A stretch of DNA of 64,000 nucleotides. It comes from Chitiniphilus purpureus. GTDB lineage: Bacteria > Pseudomonadota > Gammaproteobacteria > Burkholderiales > Chitinibacteraceae. The position numbers were made by a program, and so were the translations under genes. How positions within the stretch are numbered: position 1 is the stretch's first letter; every line of letters begins with the position of its first letter. Where the stretch lies: the NCBI RefSeq assembly GCF_025642115.1, contig NZ_CP106753.1, positions 1,263,501 to 1,327,500 of the forward strand, given 5' to 3'. The notes beneath the pieces were generated by a model, which saw nothing but the letters and a program-made list of their open reading frames with translations, was not told the origin of the DNA and made no database searches. Below are positions 35,003 to 43,512 of this stretch, in pieces.

Positions 35003-36203
35003 CCGTCTGGCCGGTGAAGTCCTCCCACCGGCACACGATCACATCCACGTACCTCGGATCGAGTTCGATCAGCCGCGCGACGCGCCCCGACTTTTCGGCT
35101 GCAATCAACGTTGTGCCAGAACCACCGAACGGATCGAGCACCACGTTACCCGGGCGGCTCGAATTGCGGATCGCGCGCTCAACCAGCTCCACCGGCTTCA
35201 TCGTCGGATGCAGATCGTTCTTCTGCGGTTTCTTGATAGCCCACACATCGCCCTGATCGCGGTCACCACACCAGTGGCGTTGCGCACCCTCGGGCCATCC
35301 GTACAAGATCGGTTCGTACTGGCGCTGGTAGTCGGCACGGCCCAGCGTGAAGGTGTTCTTGGCCCAGATGATGAACGTCGACCACTTGCCACCGGCGGCG
35401 CGAAAGGCGGCCTGCAGCACATCCAGCTCGCTGGATGACATCGCCACATAGATGCCGCCCCGGCAGTTCGCCACAGTGGGCGTCAATGCTGCCAACAGGA
35501 AGTCGTAGAAGCCATCGCCCAAGTTGTCGTTGAGGATCGCGCGATCCTTGCCGCGCATCTTGTCCTTGGCACTGTTGGCGTAGTTCACGTTGTACGGCGG
35601 GTCGGTGAAGACCATGTCTGCTACATCGCCCTGCATCAGCCGGGCATAGCTCTCGGCCACAGTCGAGTCGCCGCACAGCAGGCGGTGCTGACCCATGATC
35701 CAGACATCGCCCGGGCGCGAGATGGGTGTCTCGCCAACCTCCGGTACCGCGTCCTCATCGGTCTGGCCCCCATTGTCCGGCTCGTCACCCGCGATCAGTT
35801 CGGCCAGCGCGTCGGCGTCGAAGCCGGTGATGTCCAGATCGAAACCTTCCAACTGCAAGGCCTCCAGCTCGATGCGCAACATGGCGTCATCCCAGCCAGC
35901 GTTCTCCGCGATGCGGTTGTCAGCGATGACCAAGGCGCGGCGCTGTGTTGGGCTCAGGTGATCAAGGACGACCACGGGCACGATCTCAAGCCCAAGTTTC
36001 TGCGCAGCGGCCAAACGTCCATGCCCAGCGACGATGATGCCGTCACTGCCTGCAAGGATCGGATTGGTGAAGCCAAACTCGGCAATCGATGCGGCGATCT
36101 GCGCCACCTGATCATCCGAGTGCGTCCGCGCATTGCGGGCATAGGGCAGCAGTTTGGCTGTCGGCCACTGCTCGATCTTGTCTGCCAACCAGGACGCGCT
36201 CAT
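34962..36203 (-). CDS. ParB-like domain fused to a DNA (adenine/cytosine-N4) methyltransferase
   Basis: 413 residues. N-terminal ParB/Srx-type domain (about 15-110) with NPILAG and GHGRLAAAQKLG, then an amino-methyltransferase with catalytic DPPYNV near 200 and the SAM-binding motif DPFGGSGTT near 363. This order (catalytic motif before SAM motif) is the beta class, which includes N6-adenine and N4-cytosine enzymes; DPPY favours adenine. Likely protects phage DNA or regulates transcription. It overlaps the second such gene by 4 bp, so the two are co-translated. Confidence 0.85.
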   Translation of the reverse strand: MSASWLADKIEQWPTAKLLPYARNARTHSDDQVAQIAASIAEFGFTNPILAGSDGIIVAGHGRLAAAQKLGLEIVPVVVLDHLSPTQRRALVIADNRIAENAGWDDAMLRIELEALQLEGFDLDITGFDADALAELIAGDEPDNGGQTDEDAVPEVGETPISRPGDVWIMGQHRLLCGDSTVAESYARLMQGDVADMVFTDPPYNVNYANSAKDKMRGKDRAILNDNLGDGFYDFLLAALTPTVANCRGGIYVAMSSSELDVLQAAFRAAGGKWSTFIIWAKNTFTLGRADYQRQYEPILYGWPEGAQRHWCGDRDQGDVWAIKKPQKNDLHPTMKPVELVERAIRNSSRPGNVVLDPFGGSGTTLIAAEKSGRVARLIELDPRYVDVIVCRWEDFTGQTAIREAADQEVCAS

Positions 36204-37633
36204 TGTTCTACCTCCATGGTCGCCAGCCGTTCTGTGGCCACCTCATCGAAGGACTGGCCCGATTTGATTCCACAGCCTGCGATGAGCGTGACCGGCACCC
36301 CGGGGTGGTTTTGCTGAAAACGCTTAATGGCCACGTCCACGTACTCCGGCGCAATTTCCACACTGCGGCAGATACGACCAGTGCGTTGCGCGGCCAGCAT
36401 CGTCGTGCCACTGCCGCCGAAGGGCTCGAACACGACGTCACCCGAATCGGTGTAAGCCTCGATGGCAAACTCAGGCAATGCGACCGGGAACACGGCCGGG
36501 TGATCAATGTCCTGCCCGATCTTGCCCTTGTGGCGCATCACGCGAATCACCGAGTCGGGGATTCGGGTGTCCTGCGTCGGCTGACCCTTGTGCGTCCAGC
36601 CGCCGACCTCGCCATCCTTACCGCGCATCGCCGTGGACGACCCGTCAGCGCGCAGGTGCGATTCCTGGCCTGCGTGCTTGCAAGGAACAATCTTGTTGGG
36701 TTTGCGGGTGCTGCGATTGAAGTGGAAAACAAACTCGAAGCTGGGAGCTAATCGGCCCTGCCAGTCGCCGGGCATGCCTGGCCCCTGATCCCAGACGTAC
36801 CACGCGAAGCGCCGCCACCCTAGCTGACGCATCCAGGACAGCCAGCCGTCCCAATAGGGGATGACCTCGTTGTCGCGGTGGATCAGCCCAAGATTGACCA
36901 GCACCTGTCCGTCGCCCGCCATCGGCAGATGTGCGAACACACCGCGCATCAGGACATCCCAATCGGCAATGCCGCCGGAGGTGTAGTCGCGCTGGTTGCC
37001 ATACGGCGGCGAGGTAAAGCAAAGCTGCGCGGTGTCACCCTGCATCAGCGTGGCGACCACGGCTGGGTCGGTGGCGTCGCCACAGATCAACCGGTGCGAG
37101 CCGATGGCCCAGACATCTCCCCCGCGCGACACCGCCACCACAGGCGTGTCAGGTACGTCATCGGTCGTATCGGGTTCATCGGCGTCTACACCACCCTGCG
37201 CCGCAGGTTCTGCTTCGGTGGGCGTGGCATCTGCCAGCAGCGCATCGATCTCGATGTTCTCGAAGCCGGTCAGTGCCAATTCGAAACCCGCTTCGGAAAG
37301 GTCCGCCAGTTCGAGCGCCAACATCTCCTCATCCCAGCCAGCGTCAAGCGCCAGCCGGTTGTCGGCGATGACCAGGGCGCGCTTTTGCGCGGTGGTGAGA
37401 TGGGCCAGTTCGATCACCGGCACGTGATCCAGACCCAGCTTGCGTGCAGCAGCCAAACGACCATGGCCCGCGATGATGCCGTTGTCGCCATCAACCAGAA
37501 CAGGGTTCGTCCAGCCGTATTCGACGATGCTGGCGGCGATCTTGGTGACTTGCGCCTCGGAATGTGAGCGCGGGTTGCGGGCGTAGGGAATCAGCGCCTC
37601 GACCTTGCGGTACTCGACGTTGAGCGTATTCAA
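36200..37633 (-). CDS. Second ParB-like domain fused to a DNA methyltransferase (probably N4-cytosine type)
   Basis: 477 residues with the same layout as its neighbour: ParB-like N-terminus with GHGRLAAARKLG, linker rich in Asp/Thr/Ala, then TSPPYGNQRDY and a C-terminal EPFGGSGTT. SPPY suggests N4-cytosine methylation. The open frame continues to 37783, but TTG at 37633 is favoured because AGGACACC lies 8 bp upstream and the protein then aligns with its paralogue. The middle differs strongly, so the two should have different target sequences. Confidence 0.8.
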   Translation of the reverse strand: MNTLNVEYRKVEALIPYARNPRSHSEAQVTKIAASIVEYGWTNPVLVDGDNGIIAGHGRLAAARKLGLDHVPVIELAHLTTAQKRALVIADNRLALDAGWDEEMLALELADLSEAGFELALTGFENIEIDALLADATPTEAEPAAQGGVDADEPDTTDDVPDTPVVAVSRGGDVWAIGSHRLICGDATDPAVVATLMQGDTAQLCFTSPPYGNQRDYTSGGIADWDVLMRGVFAHLPMAGDGQVLVNLGLIHRDNEVIPYWDGWLSWMRQLGWRRFAWYVWDQGPGMPGDWQGRLAPSFEFVFHFNRSTRKPNKIVPCKHAGQESHLRADGSSTAMRGKDGEVGGWTHKGQPTQDTRIPDSVIRVMRHKGKIGQDIDHPAVFPVALPEFAIEAYTDSGDVVFEPFGGSGTTMLAAQRTGRICRSVEIAPEYVDVAIKRFQQNHPGVPVTLIAGCGIKSGQSFDEVATERLATMEVEQ

Positions 37634-37653
37634 AGAGGGTGTCCTGAAAATAG

Positions 37654-37686
37654 AAAACCCGCCGACGACAACCGTGGGCGGGTTTT
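37654..37686 (-). terminator. Hairpin ahead of the methyltransferase pair
   Basis: Arms AAAACCCGCC and GGCGGGTTTT with a 13-base loop, followed on the plus strand by GGGG and on the minus strand by CTATTTTCAGGAC. Similar stems stand before the capsid and lysis genes. Could stop transcription arriving from the early genes or from the opposite side. Confidence 0.5.
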
Positions 37687-37693
37687 GGGGTTG

Positions 37694-37744
37694 GTGCGAA
37701 CTGACGGGGTGCGAACTGCGAACCGTGCGAACCTTGGTTCGCAC
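37694..37744. promoter_or_regulatory. Iterated GTGCGAAC boxes (four direct, one inverted)
   Basis: Copies at 37694, 37709, 37716 (CTGCGAAC), 37725 and, inverted, 37737 (GTTCGCAC). The last two form GTGCGAACC-TT-GGTTCGCAC. Lies 60 bp upstream of the second methyltransferase gene and looks like an array of protein-binding sites. The remainder of the 328-bp gap (37745-37961) shows nothing else. Confidence 0.6.
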
Positions 37745-37961
37745 CCTGACGCTAAAAAAGCGCCGCGCTCGCGCCCCCCGCATTGGTTTTTGGCCAGGAA
37801 GGACCCGTTGATTTCTGGGCTGCTTCCTCTGCCGTCACCTCTGTCCAGACGATAGATGAATACTACGCAAGATCAGGTCGTTTTGTTGCAGGGGCAAAAA
37901 CCGCTGATTGCCGCGTGATGGAGCACATCTCCGACCATACGCGCCAAATCACGCCAAAACC

Positions 37962-38348
37962 CTACGCGATCACCACACCATTGAGTTGATCTGCGACCGT
38001 CTGCAATGCCCGCTGCCAATGCCGCCATGCCGTCGTGCGGTCGCAGGCAAAGCGGATCGTGATGTCCCGCCAGCCATAGCGCTTCGCGCGCATCCATACG
38101 AGATGACGTTGCTCGATGGTGAGCCACTGCACCCAGCGCATGACCTCCAGCATTCGTTCAATTGCCTCTGGACTCGGCGGAAAGGATCGGTACACCCTCT
38201 CGTCCGCTGCAAAGGTCTCCCATTCGCTTCGGACAATGGTGGGCCAGCAGTTGAAGTAACCCTGCACTCGAACAGGAGGCAACCGTCGACTGGTGCTTGC
38301 GGCCTCTTCAAACCGAGCAGCAACGTCCTCGATAGTCCACTTAGTCAT
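37962..38348 (-). CDS. DUF6362-like phage protein with helix-turn-helix appearance
   Basis: 128 residues from ATG at 38348. Helical throughout; the C-terminal RYGWRDITIRFACDRTTAWRHW reads as a helix-turn-helix of sigma/transposase type, so DNA binding is plausible. Proteins of this kind (DUF6362) lie between primase and terminase genes in many proteobacterial prophages and may be late regulators. It overlaps the upstream gene by 8 bp. Confidence 0.65.
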   Translation of the reverse strand: MTKWTIEDVAARFEEAASTSRRLPPVRVQGYFNCWPTIVRSEWETFAADERVYRSFPPSPEAIERMLEVMRWVQWLTIEQRHLVWMRAKRYGWRDITIRFACDRTTAWRHWQRALQTVADQLNGVVIA

Positions 38349-38544
38349 TGCGTCGCCCTCCGTAGAGCCGGTCACCGATGCGTCGCACGATCTCGCGCTC
38401 GATGAAGTCCAGACGTTCGTCGGATGCGTTGACCACCAGGATGTGTTGGTCACGCCAGCCACGTTCCTTGATCGCATCCAGATCCGTGGCCTGAGGTTGC
38501 AGACGACCGAGGGGGCCGCGGTATTGGGGTGTCGGCACCTTCAT
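38341..38544 (-). CDS. Small phage protein, function unknown
   Basis: 67 residues from ATG at 38544. Pro/Gln-rich start (KVPTPQYRGPLGRLQPQ) then a helical basic end (ERLDFIEREIVRRIGDRLYGG). Overlaps the DUF6362-like gene by 8 bp and follows the RuvC-like gene by 1 bp, so it is part of that operon. No family recognised. Confidence 0.6.
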   Translation of the reverse strand: MKVPTPQYRGPLGRLQPQATDLDAIKERGWRDQHILVVNASDERLDFIEREIVRRIGDRLYGGRRND

Positions 38545-38545
38545 G

Positions 38546-39010
38546 TCACACCTCCTGCGTCTCGACAGCCCAGTGCAGCAAGGCCAGGGCGTCGGCTTCG
38601 TTGTCGTCGGCTGGGTTGTGACCACGCAGGCGGACGGACGCGATCATGTCGTCCTTGCCCGCATTGCCCTTGCCGGTCGCGTGCTTCTTGATCGTGCCGA
38701 CTGGAACACCCTGGTAAGGGATGTTGTGATGCTCACACCACGCGGTCAGGTGTCCCATGAAGCCACCGTAGGCGTGCGCCGCATCAACGCCAGCGTGCCG
38801 TCGAACCTCCTCGAAGAACACCGCGTTGATGTGGTTGCTGGCCGAGAGCAATTCGTTGAGCCAGCGTTTGAAACGGAGGAAACGCATGCCGCCTCCTTCA
38901 AATCGCTGCGGCTTGAAGTGCTCCGTGCCGCTGGTGATAGTGCCGTCCAGGTGCTGCAAAGCCCACCCGGTGTGTGTGCCCAGATCAAGGGCCAAGATTG
39001 TCGTGTTCAT
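38546..39010 (-). CDS. RuvC-like Holliday junction resolvase
   Basis: 154 residues with RNase H-fold resolvase features: Asp9 in LALDLGTHTGWA, Glu67/Glu68 in VFFEEVRRH, Lys and Thr in PVGTIKKHATG, and the acidic C-terminal set DDNEADALALL (Asp136/Asp140). Expected to resolve branched recombination or replication intermediates before packaging. Preceded by an unusual nested palindrome. RBS for ATG at 39010 is weak (GGAGTACGACG). Confidence 0.85.
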   Translation of the reverse strand: MNTTILALDLGTHTGWALQHLDGTITSGTEHFKPQRFEGGGMRFLRFKRWLNELLSASNHINAVFFEEVRRHAGVDAAHAYGGFMGHLTAWCEHHNIPYQGVPVGTIKKHATGKGNAGKDDMIASVRLRGHNPADDNEADALALLHWAVETQEV

Positions 39011-39030
39011 CGTCGTACTCCAGTTCGGGG

Positions 39031-39130
39031 GGGCGAGTGACGGATGCGACGGGTTCTTTGGAAAACAGCCTTAACGTGCGCGCACGCGTAGCACGTCAAT
39101 CAGGAAACCCGTCAAATCCGTCACTCGCCC
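39031..39130. repeat. 100-bp nested inverted repeat (candidate origin or cruciform)
   Basis: Outer arms of 15 perfect bases (39031-39045 and 39116-39130), then 2 bases, then inner arms of 8 perfect bases (GACGGGTT 39048-39055; AACCCGTC 39106-39113). The 50-base centre contains the 12-base palindrome CGTGCGCGCACG (39075-39086) and ACGTGC/GCACGT arms. It fills the gap between the primase-helicase and resolvase genes. Confidence 0.85.
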
Positions 39131-39137
39131 GGATTGC

Positions 39138-41429
39138 TCAGTCATCTCGGTAGGGGTAGCCATGGCTGTACGGCTTGGGCCTGAGGGCAATGCCCGTGAT
39201 CCCACGTGCGCCCCCGGTCAGCCGACACTTCTCGAACTTGCGGGCGGCCATCAGTTCGGAAAAGCGCTTGACCGAGCCCACGTACTCACCCGCGCGCTCA
39301 GCCCATTCACGCCAGTCGGCGAACAATTCGGAAACGCCTTCGCGGTGGGTCTTGGCCAGCAGGCATCGCTCTTCGATCCACTGCCCGAGCGCGTCTTCGG
39401 CCTCGAAATACTCCTCGGTCGCCGACACCACACTGGCGGGCGGCTTCAAGCCCTGGCGTTGCCAGAGGCTGCAACCCTCGACCGCCCACGCCAGAATCCC
39501 GTCGCGCTCCTTGAGCAGCTTCTCGGTCAGCCTGCCGTCGCGGCGCTCGGGCGGGATCGTCACCGTGAACGGGATCAGGTGCAGCCGCCGCTTCATCGCC
39601 TCATCCACGTTGCGGATCGATGGCTTGTGGTTGCCTGCGATCACCAACTTGAACTGCGGCACGTACTCGAAGAAGTCCTGGCGCATGAAACGTGCGGAAA
39701 CCTTGTCGCCTCCGGTGATGGCCTTGACCTTGGATTCGTTCCAACGCCGACCCTGTTCGGTTTCGATGGATGACACAAAGCGTGCGCCGCGCAGGCCCGC
39801 CAGATCGGTCGGATGCCGGTCTGTGCGCGCCTCCATGAACGTGTCCATCGGCGCGTTGGCCGCGTAGTCGCCCAAGATGGTGGTCAGGACGTTGACGAAC
39901 ACCGACTTGCCGTTCGCGCCGGTCCCGTACAGGAAGAACAGCGCGTGCTCGCTGGTCACGCCCGTCAGGCAGTAGCCGACCATCAGTTGCAGGTAGGCAA
40001 TCAGTTCAGCGTCGCCGCCTGTGACGTCGGCCAGGAATGCGCGCCACGTCGGACTGTCGCCCTGCGATGTGGCCGTGGTCACCTTGGTCATCCGATCATC
40101 GCGTCGGTGCGGTCGCATGCGGCCCGTGCGCAGATCAACCACACCGCCTGGTGTGTTGAGCGCCCAGACGTCGGCATCCCACTCCTCGGCGGTGGAAGCG
40201 TGCTTGGGATCGGAGCGTGCGATTTTCTCGACGGACGAGATCGTGGCGGAGCTGGCCAGCTTGCCTTTGAGCCGAGGGCTGTCCGCCTTGAGTGACGCCA
40301 TCCGGCAGATACCGCGTGCCAGATGAGACACGTAGAGCACCTGATCCGGATTCCAGCGCACGCCGGTCCAGACCAGCCATTTGCCCCAAAGCGCGCAGTA
40401 GCGCCAGTCCTCGCCATAGCGGCGTGTGAAGGCCGAGGACAAGCCGTCCTCCGTAGCCCAGTCGACACCGGTCAGCAGATCCGGTGGTGGCGTCTCCTCG
40501 ACCGAGCGCATCACCGGCATCCGCTCGCCGACGGCGAGGAAGCCCCTCACATCGAAGCCGTCCGGAATGGCGTCAGCCGCATCCCAGCCTTCCGGCTTGT
40601 CATCGGGTGGCACCAGGATGGCGACCGTGGTCGCACCCGCGTTCAGGATTGCTTGCGATGCACGGTCAGCGTAATCCCAGCCCGGCGCGTCCCGATCAGG
40701 CCAGATCAGCACGGATTTGCCCGCCAGCGGCGACCAGTCGGTCTTGTCGACGGGAGCATTTGCGCCATGCATGGCCGTGGTTGCCACCACGCCGATGGCG
40801 ATCAGGGCCTGCGCACACTTCTCGCCCTCGACCAGCACAACGTGACCAGCGGCCGCCAGCCCCGGCTGGTTGTACAGCGGGCGCGGATCGGGCGGAGTCA
40901 TCTTGCGCCGATTGGCATCCCACGGCCGGAACTCCTTCTTGCGCCCGGGTGGGTCGTAGCGGTACACGACCGCAATCAGTTTGCCGGTGGCATCGAAGTA
41001 GTCCCACTTGGCCGTGGCCGGGCCGAGATCATCAACCGGAGCTTCCTTCTTGGCGCGGCGTACCGGCACTGATCGCGAACGACCGAGCAGATCAGCTGCC
41101 TCGTCGAGCACCCGGGGAAAGTCGGTGTGGACGTTGGCCCCGAGGTAGGCGGCGATCAAGGCAAAGATGTCACCGCCATCGCCCGTGGCACGATCCGTCC
41201 AGAGACCAGCCTTGTCGCCTTCGAGTACCACCTCAAGGCTGTCGCCCGGGCTGCCCAGGATGTCCCCGATCAGAAACTTGCCACGACGCTTCTTTCCTGC
41301 CGGAAACATCGTGGTCAGGACTGATTCCATGCGTGCGATCAGTTCAGTGCGAATCTCGTCCCGCTCGCTGTCATTGACGTTGCGCCGGCCCGTTTCTCCC
41401 GGTGGTGATGTGTCATTGAAATCAAGCAT
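39138..41429 (-). CDS. Primase-helicase with TOPRIM and SF3/D5-type helicase domains
   Basis: Replication initiator, 763 residues. N-terminal region may carry a divergent primase zinc/CHC-like module without clear Cys; a TOPRIM-like part has VVLVEGEKCAQAL near 193-206 and WPDRDAPGWD near 242-251; the C-terminal SF3 helicase has Walker A GTGANGKS near 500 and the downstream motif VIAGNHKPSI. This is the layout of P4/D5-type phage and plasmid primases. ATG at 41429 is chosen over the longer frame; it overlaps the small HTH gene by 8 bp. Confidence 0.9.
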   Translation of the reverse strand: MLDFNDTSPPGETGRRNVNDSERDEIRTELIARMESVLTTMFPAGKKRRGKFLIGDILGSPGDSLEVVLEGDKAGLWTDRATGDGGDIFALIAAYLGANVHTDFPRVLDEAADLLGRSRSVPVRRAKKEAPVDDLGPATAKWDYFDATGKLIAVVYRYDPPGRKKEFRPWDANRRKMTPPDPRPLYNQPGLAAAGHVVLVEGEKCAQALIAIGVVATTAMHGANAPVDKTDWSPLAGKSVLIWPDRDAPGWDYADRASQAILNAGATTVAILVPPDDKPEGWDAADAIPDGFDVRGFLAVGERMPVMRSVEETPPPDLLTGVDWATEDGLSSAFTRRYGEDWRYCALWGKWLVWTGVRWNPDQVLYVSHLARGICRMASLKADSPRLKGKLASSATISSVEKIARSDPKHASTAEEWDADVWALNTPGGVVDLRTGRMRPHRRDDRMTKVTTATSQGDSPTWRAFLADVTGGDAELIAYLQLMVGYCLTGVTSEHALFFLYGTGANGKSVFVNVLTTILGDYAANAPMDTFMEARTDRHPTDLAGLRGARFVSSIETEQGRRWNESKVKAITGGDKVSARFMRQDFFEYVPQFKLVIAGNHKPSIRNVDEAMKRRLHLIPFTVTIPPERRDGRLTEKLLKERDGILAWAVEGCSLWQRQGLKPPASVVSATEEYFEAEDALGQWIEERCLLAKTHREGVSELFADWREWAERAGEYVGSVKRFSELMAARKFEKCRLTGGARGITGIALRPKPYSHGYPYRDD

Positions 41430-41649
41430 CGGCAGCACCCTCGTGTGACGTCTGCTGCGCAGCGATCCAGGCTTCCAGCTCGTTGGGTTTGAAGCGAACA
41501 AGTTTGCCGACGCGGTAATGCGGAATGCGACGCTCCTGTCGCTCCTTGGCTTGTGAGAGCCAATACGACGGCAGGTTGAACATCAGTGCTGCCTGGCGCA
41601 CGTCGATCAGCTGCTCGCCCAGTACGTGATTTAAATTCGAGGTATTCAT
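41422..41649 (-). CDS. Small AlpA/excisionase-like DNA-binding protein
   Basis: 75 residues with a MerR-type winged helix: LIDVRQAALMFNLPSYWL, then IPHYRVGKLVRFKPNELEAWI, the standard AlpA/helix-turn-helix 17 pattern. Likely regulates transcription or replication; excisionase is also possible although it is far from the recombinase. ATG at 41649 overlaps the nuclease gene stop by 4 bp. Confidence 0.75.
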   Translation of the reverse strand: MNTSNLNHVLGEQLIDVRQAALMFNLPSYWLSQAKERQERRIPHYRVGKLVRFKPNELEAWIAAQQTSHEGAADA

Positions 41650-42383
41650 GCTTGTGTCCTCCAGCAGCGGTCTTGCCACGCGCACATCCGGCATTCAAAG
41701 TGGGTCGAGTCATGGAAGGCGCGCGGCAGAAGGTCGCCCGCCTCGGTCGCCGTGATGACCTTGACCGCCCGATCCGACATGCGTTGGGCCAGTGCTGCGT
41801 CAAAGGGCACGAGCTCGGTGTAGATCTCCATCGTGTCGGCGTTGAGTGCCGTGAAGATCGCCGGGTGCTCGTGCAGTTCGAGATAGGCTTGGTAGATCGC
41901 CACTTGCGCGGCGTAGACGGGCTTGGAGAGAGTCAGGCCCTTCTTGTCCAGATCGCTCCAGGACTTGTTGCCGAGACACTTACATTCCCAGAGCGCGGGA
42001 TAGGCGAAGCCCTCGGGGCCGCCGACGATGACGCCGTCGATGTGGCCCTGCAGGCGGCCATCGGCCACCGAGAAACCGAACTGCTCGCCGTCGGCCTTGC
42101 GGGTGCGCAGGTCAAAGCCCGCGTCCCGGAGCCACGCGACCATGCAGTCCTCCATGACGTGACCGCGTTCGAAGATCCGCAGCATTCGGCCTGGGGTGTC
42201 ACGCCCGTGGTCGATGGGTGCCTTGGCGTACTCGAACTGCAGCGCTCGCTCGCAGGCCACTCCGAGGCGCGAGGCGCCGAGGTACTGGCGCTCGGACTGG
42301 CGGGCGCGAGCCTGCTGCAGGCCCGTGTCCACCAGGGTGGTGACCTGACCCGAGATGCTCGATGAGGAGTTGAAGTCGATCAT
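41646..42383 (-). CDS. Cas4/RecB-like Fe-S PD-(D/E)xK exonuclease
   Basis: 245 residues. Catalytic residues Asp116 (HIDGVIV) and Glu133/Lys135 (LWECKC), with conserved Gln160 (VYAAQVAIYQ). Four cysteines, Cys44 and the C-terminal C-x2-C-x5-C (231, 234, 240), are spaced as in Cas4/AddB-type 4Fe-4S nucleases. No CRISPR is present, so the likely job is end-processing in phage recombination together with the Sak4-like ATPase. ATG at 42383; the longer frame overlapping the upstream gene is discarded. Confidence 0.83.
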   Translation of the reverse strand: MIDFNSSSSISGQVTTLVDTGLQQARARQSERQYLGASRLGVACERALQFEYAKAPIDHGRDTPGRMLRIFERGHVMEDCMVAWLRDAGFDLRTRKADGEQFGFSVADGRLQGHIDGVIVGGPEGFAYPALWECKCLGNKSWSDLDKKGLTLSKPVYAAQVAIYQAYLELHEHPAIFTALNADTMEIYTELVPFDAALAQRMSDRAVKVITATEAGDLLPRAFHDSTHFECRMCAWQDRCWRTQA

Positions 42384-42868
42384 GGCTTCTTCCCCTTCGG
42401 CTCTTCCCAGGGCAGGTCGTCCTCCAGATCCGCGAACGGGTTGGCCAGAGGGTCGGGCGCAGGCGTCATGCCGCGTACCGGTGGGTACTTGCTCGCCTCG
42501 TGGTGCGTGACCATTGCCTCGGTGTAGCAAGTGACGATGGCGTCGATCACTTGCAGCGCCTCGGCTTCGGAGTAGTCGCCCAGCGGCTTGGTGAAGCCAA
42601 TCTCGCCCGCAGCCTCGCCGAAGGCCTTGAGGCACTTCTTCATCGCGGCCAGTTCGACATCAGATGGATCGATCATGGCGACCTCCGTACTGTCGACGCG
42701 ACCTTCCTTGACCCGCAGCCAGTTGCCGTACAGCGCATGAAACGCGTTTTGGCAGCGTTGTGAGCAGAACACCCAGTCGATGGGATAGCGCCGGGGATGG
42801 CCGACACCGTGACGGTTGTCGGTGTGGCCGAATCCCCGGGCCTGTCGTTTGCAGACCCAGCATTTCAT
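42380..42868 (-). CDS. DUF6511-like zinc-finger phage protein
   Basis: 162 residues. N-terminal KCWVCKRQARGFGH and, 25 residues on, FCSQRCQNAF give a C-x2-C...C-x3-C zinc site. The rest is helical with an acidic end (LEDDLPWEEPKGKKP). DUF6511-like proteins occur in the same place in other prophages; the zinc site suggests nucleic acid or protein binding. An internal ATG (residue 65) could give a second product without the zinc finger. Confidence 0.65.
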   Translation of the reverse strand: MKCWVCKRQARGFGHTDNRHGVGHPRRYPIDWVFCSQRCQNAFHALYGNWLRVKEGRVDSTEVAMIDPSDVELAAMKKCLKAFGEAAGEIGFTKPLGDYSEAEALQVIDAIVTCYTEAMVTHHEASKYPPVRGMTPAPDPLANPFADLEDDLPWEEPKGKKP

Positions 42869-42877
42869 CGGCCTCCC

Positions 42878-43507
42878 TCACTGCGCCCACGACGGCTTGC
42901 CGGTCACGGGTGCGCGTTGCGGTGCCGGTGCCTGATACGCAGGCGCAGCCGCCTGCGCAGGAGCGCCGGAATGTCCACTGCCTGGAGCCTTGGGCGGCAC
43001 GCCCATCAGTTTTGCGTAGTCGGGGTGATCGGGTTCGACGGCGATCTTGACCACGTTCCGGTCTTGGCCCTTGCCATCCTTCTCAATGTCCACGCGCGCC
43101 AGAAACTCCAGGCCATCCAGTTCATGAAAGCCCTGGATGCGGCGCGCGGCGGCGGCCTGCGGGCTGTTGTCCTGGGGGTGGACGTTGCGGGCGCTGTTGA
43201 GCGCGGCGCGGATGAAACTGCGCCCCATCTGGCCCCAGGTCGGCCCCTTCTTGGAGTGCAGGCCGATGTTGCTCCACATCTTGCGCTTGGCATGGTCGCC
43301 AGCCGTGACCACGAATTCAGCGGCGAGATAGATGGAGCCGGTTTCGAAGGACTCGGTGGCGTAGCCGCCGCCCCAGCCTTGTCCCGGATCGTCATAGCCA
43401 CCGGGCTTGATGGTCATGCGCACTGGCACGACAGCGCCCTTGGGGATCAGGTCAAAGCCCGACTGTTGGGGATCGGCATCTTGGAAATCAAAATAGCTGG
43501 ACGACAT
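42878..43507 (-). CDS. Probable phage single-strand DNA-binding-like protein
   Basis: 209 residues: a beta-rich core (VVPVRMTIKPGGYDDPGQGWGG, LAAEFVVTAGDHAKRKMW, FLARVDIEKDG) and a long low-complexity Pro/Ala/Gln tail ending in KPSWAQ. The core-plus-disordered-tail layout and its place beside the Sak4-like and Cas4-like genes fit an SSB or annealing accessory. RBS AGGAGTAATC. Assignment is by context and layout only. Confidence 0.55.
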   Translation of the reverse strand: MSSSYFDFQDADPQQSGFDLIPKGAVVPVRMTIKPGGYDDPGQGWGGGYATESFETGSIYLAAEFVVTAGDHAKRKMWSNIGLHSKKGPTWGQMGRSFIRAALNSARNVHPQDNSPQAAAARRIQGFHELDGLEFLARVDIEKDGKGQDRNVVKIAVEPDHPDYAKLMGVPPKAPGSGHSGAPAQAAAPAYQAPAPQRAPVTGKPSWAQ

Positions 43508-43512
43508 GGCGA

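Noticed and set aside
39031..39130. Reading the nested palindrome as a CRISPR fragment or rho-independent terminator.
   Set aside because: There are only inverted, not regularly spaced direct repeats, and no U tract after either arm.
41646..42383. Cas4-like nuclease taken as evidence for a CRISPR-Cas locus.
   Set aside because: No repeat array, cas1 or cas2 is present, and the gene sits in a phage recombination operon.
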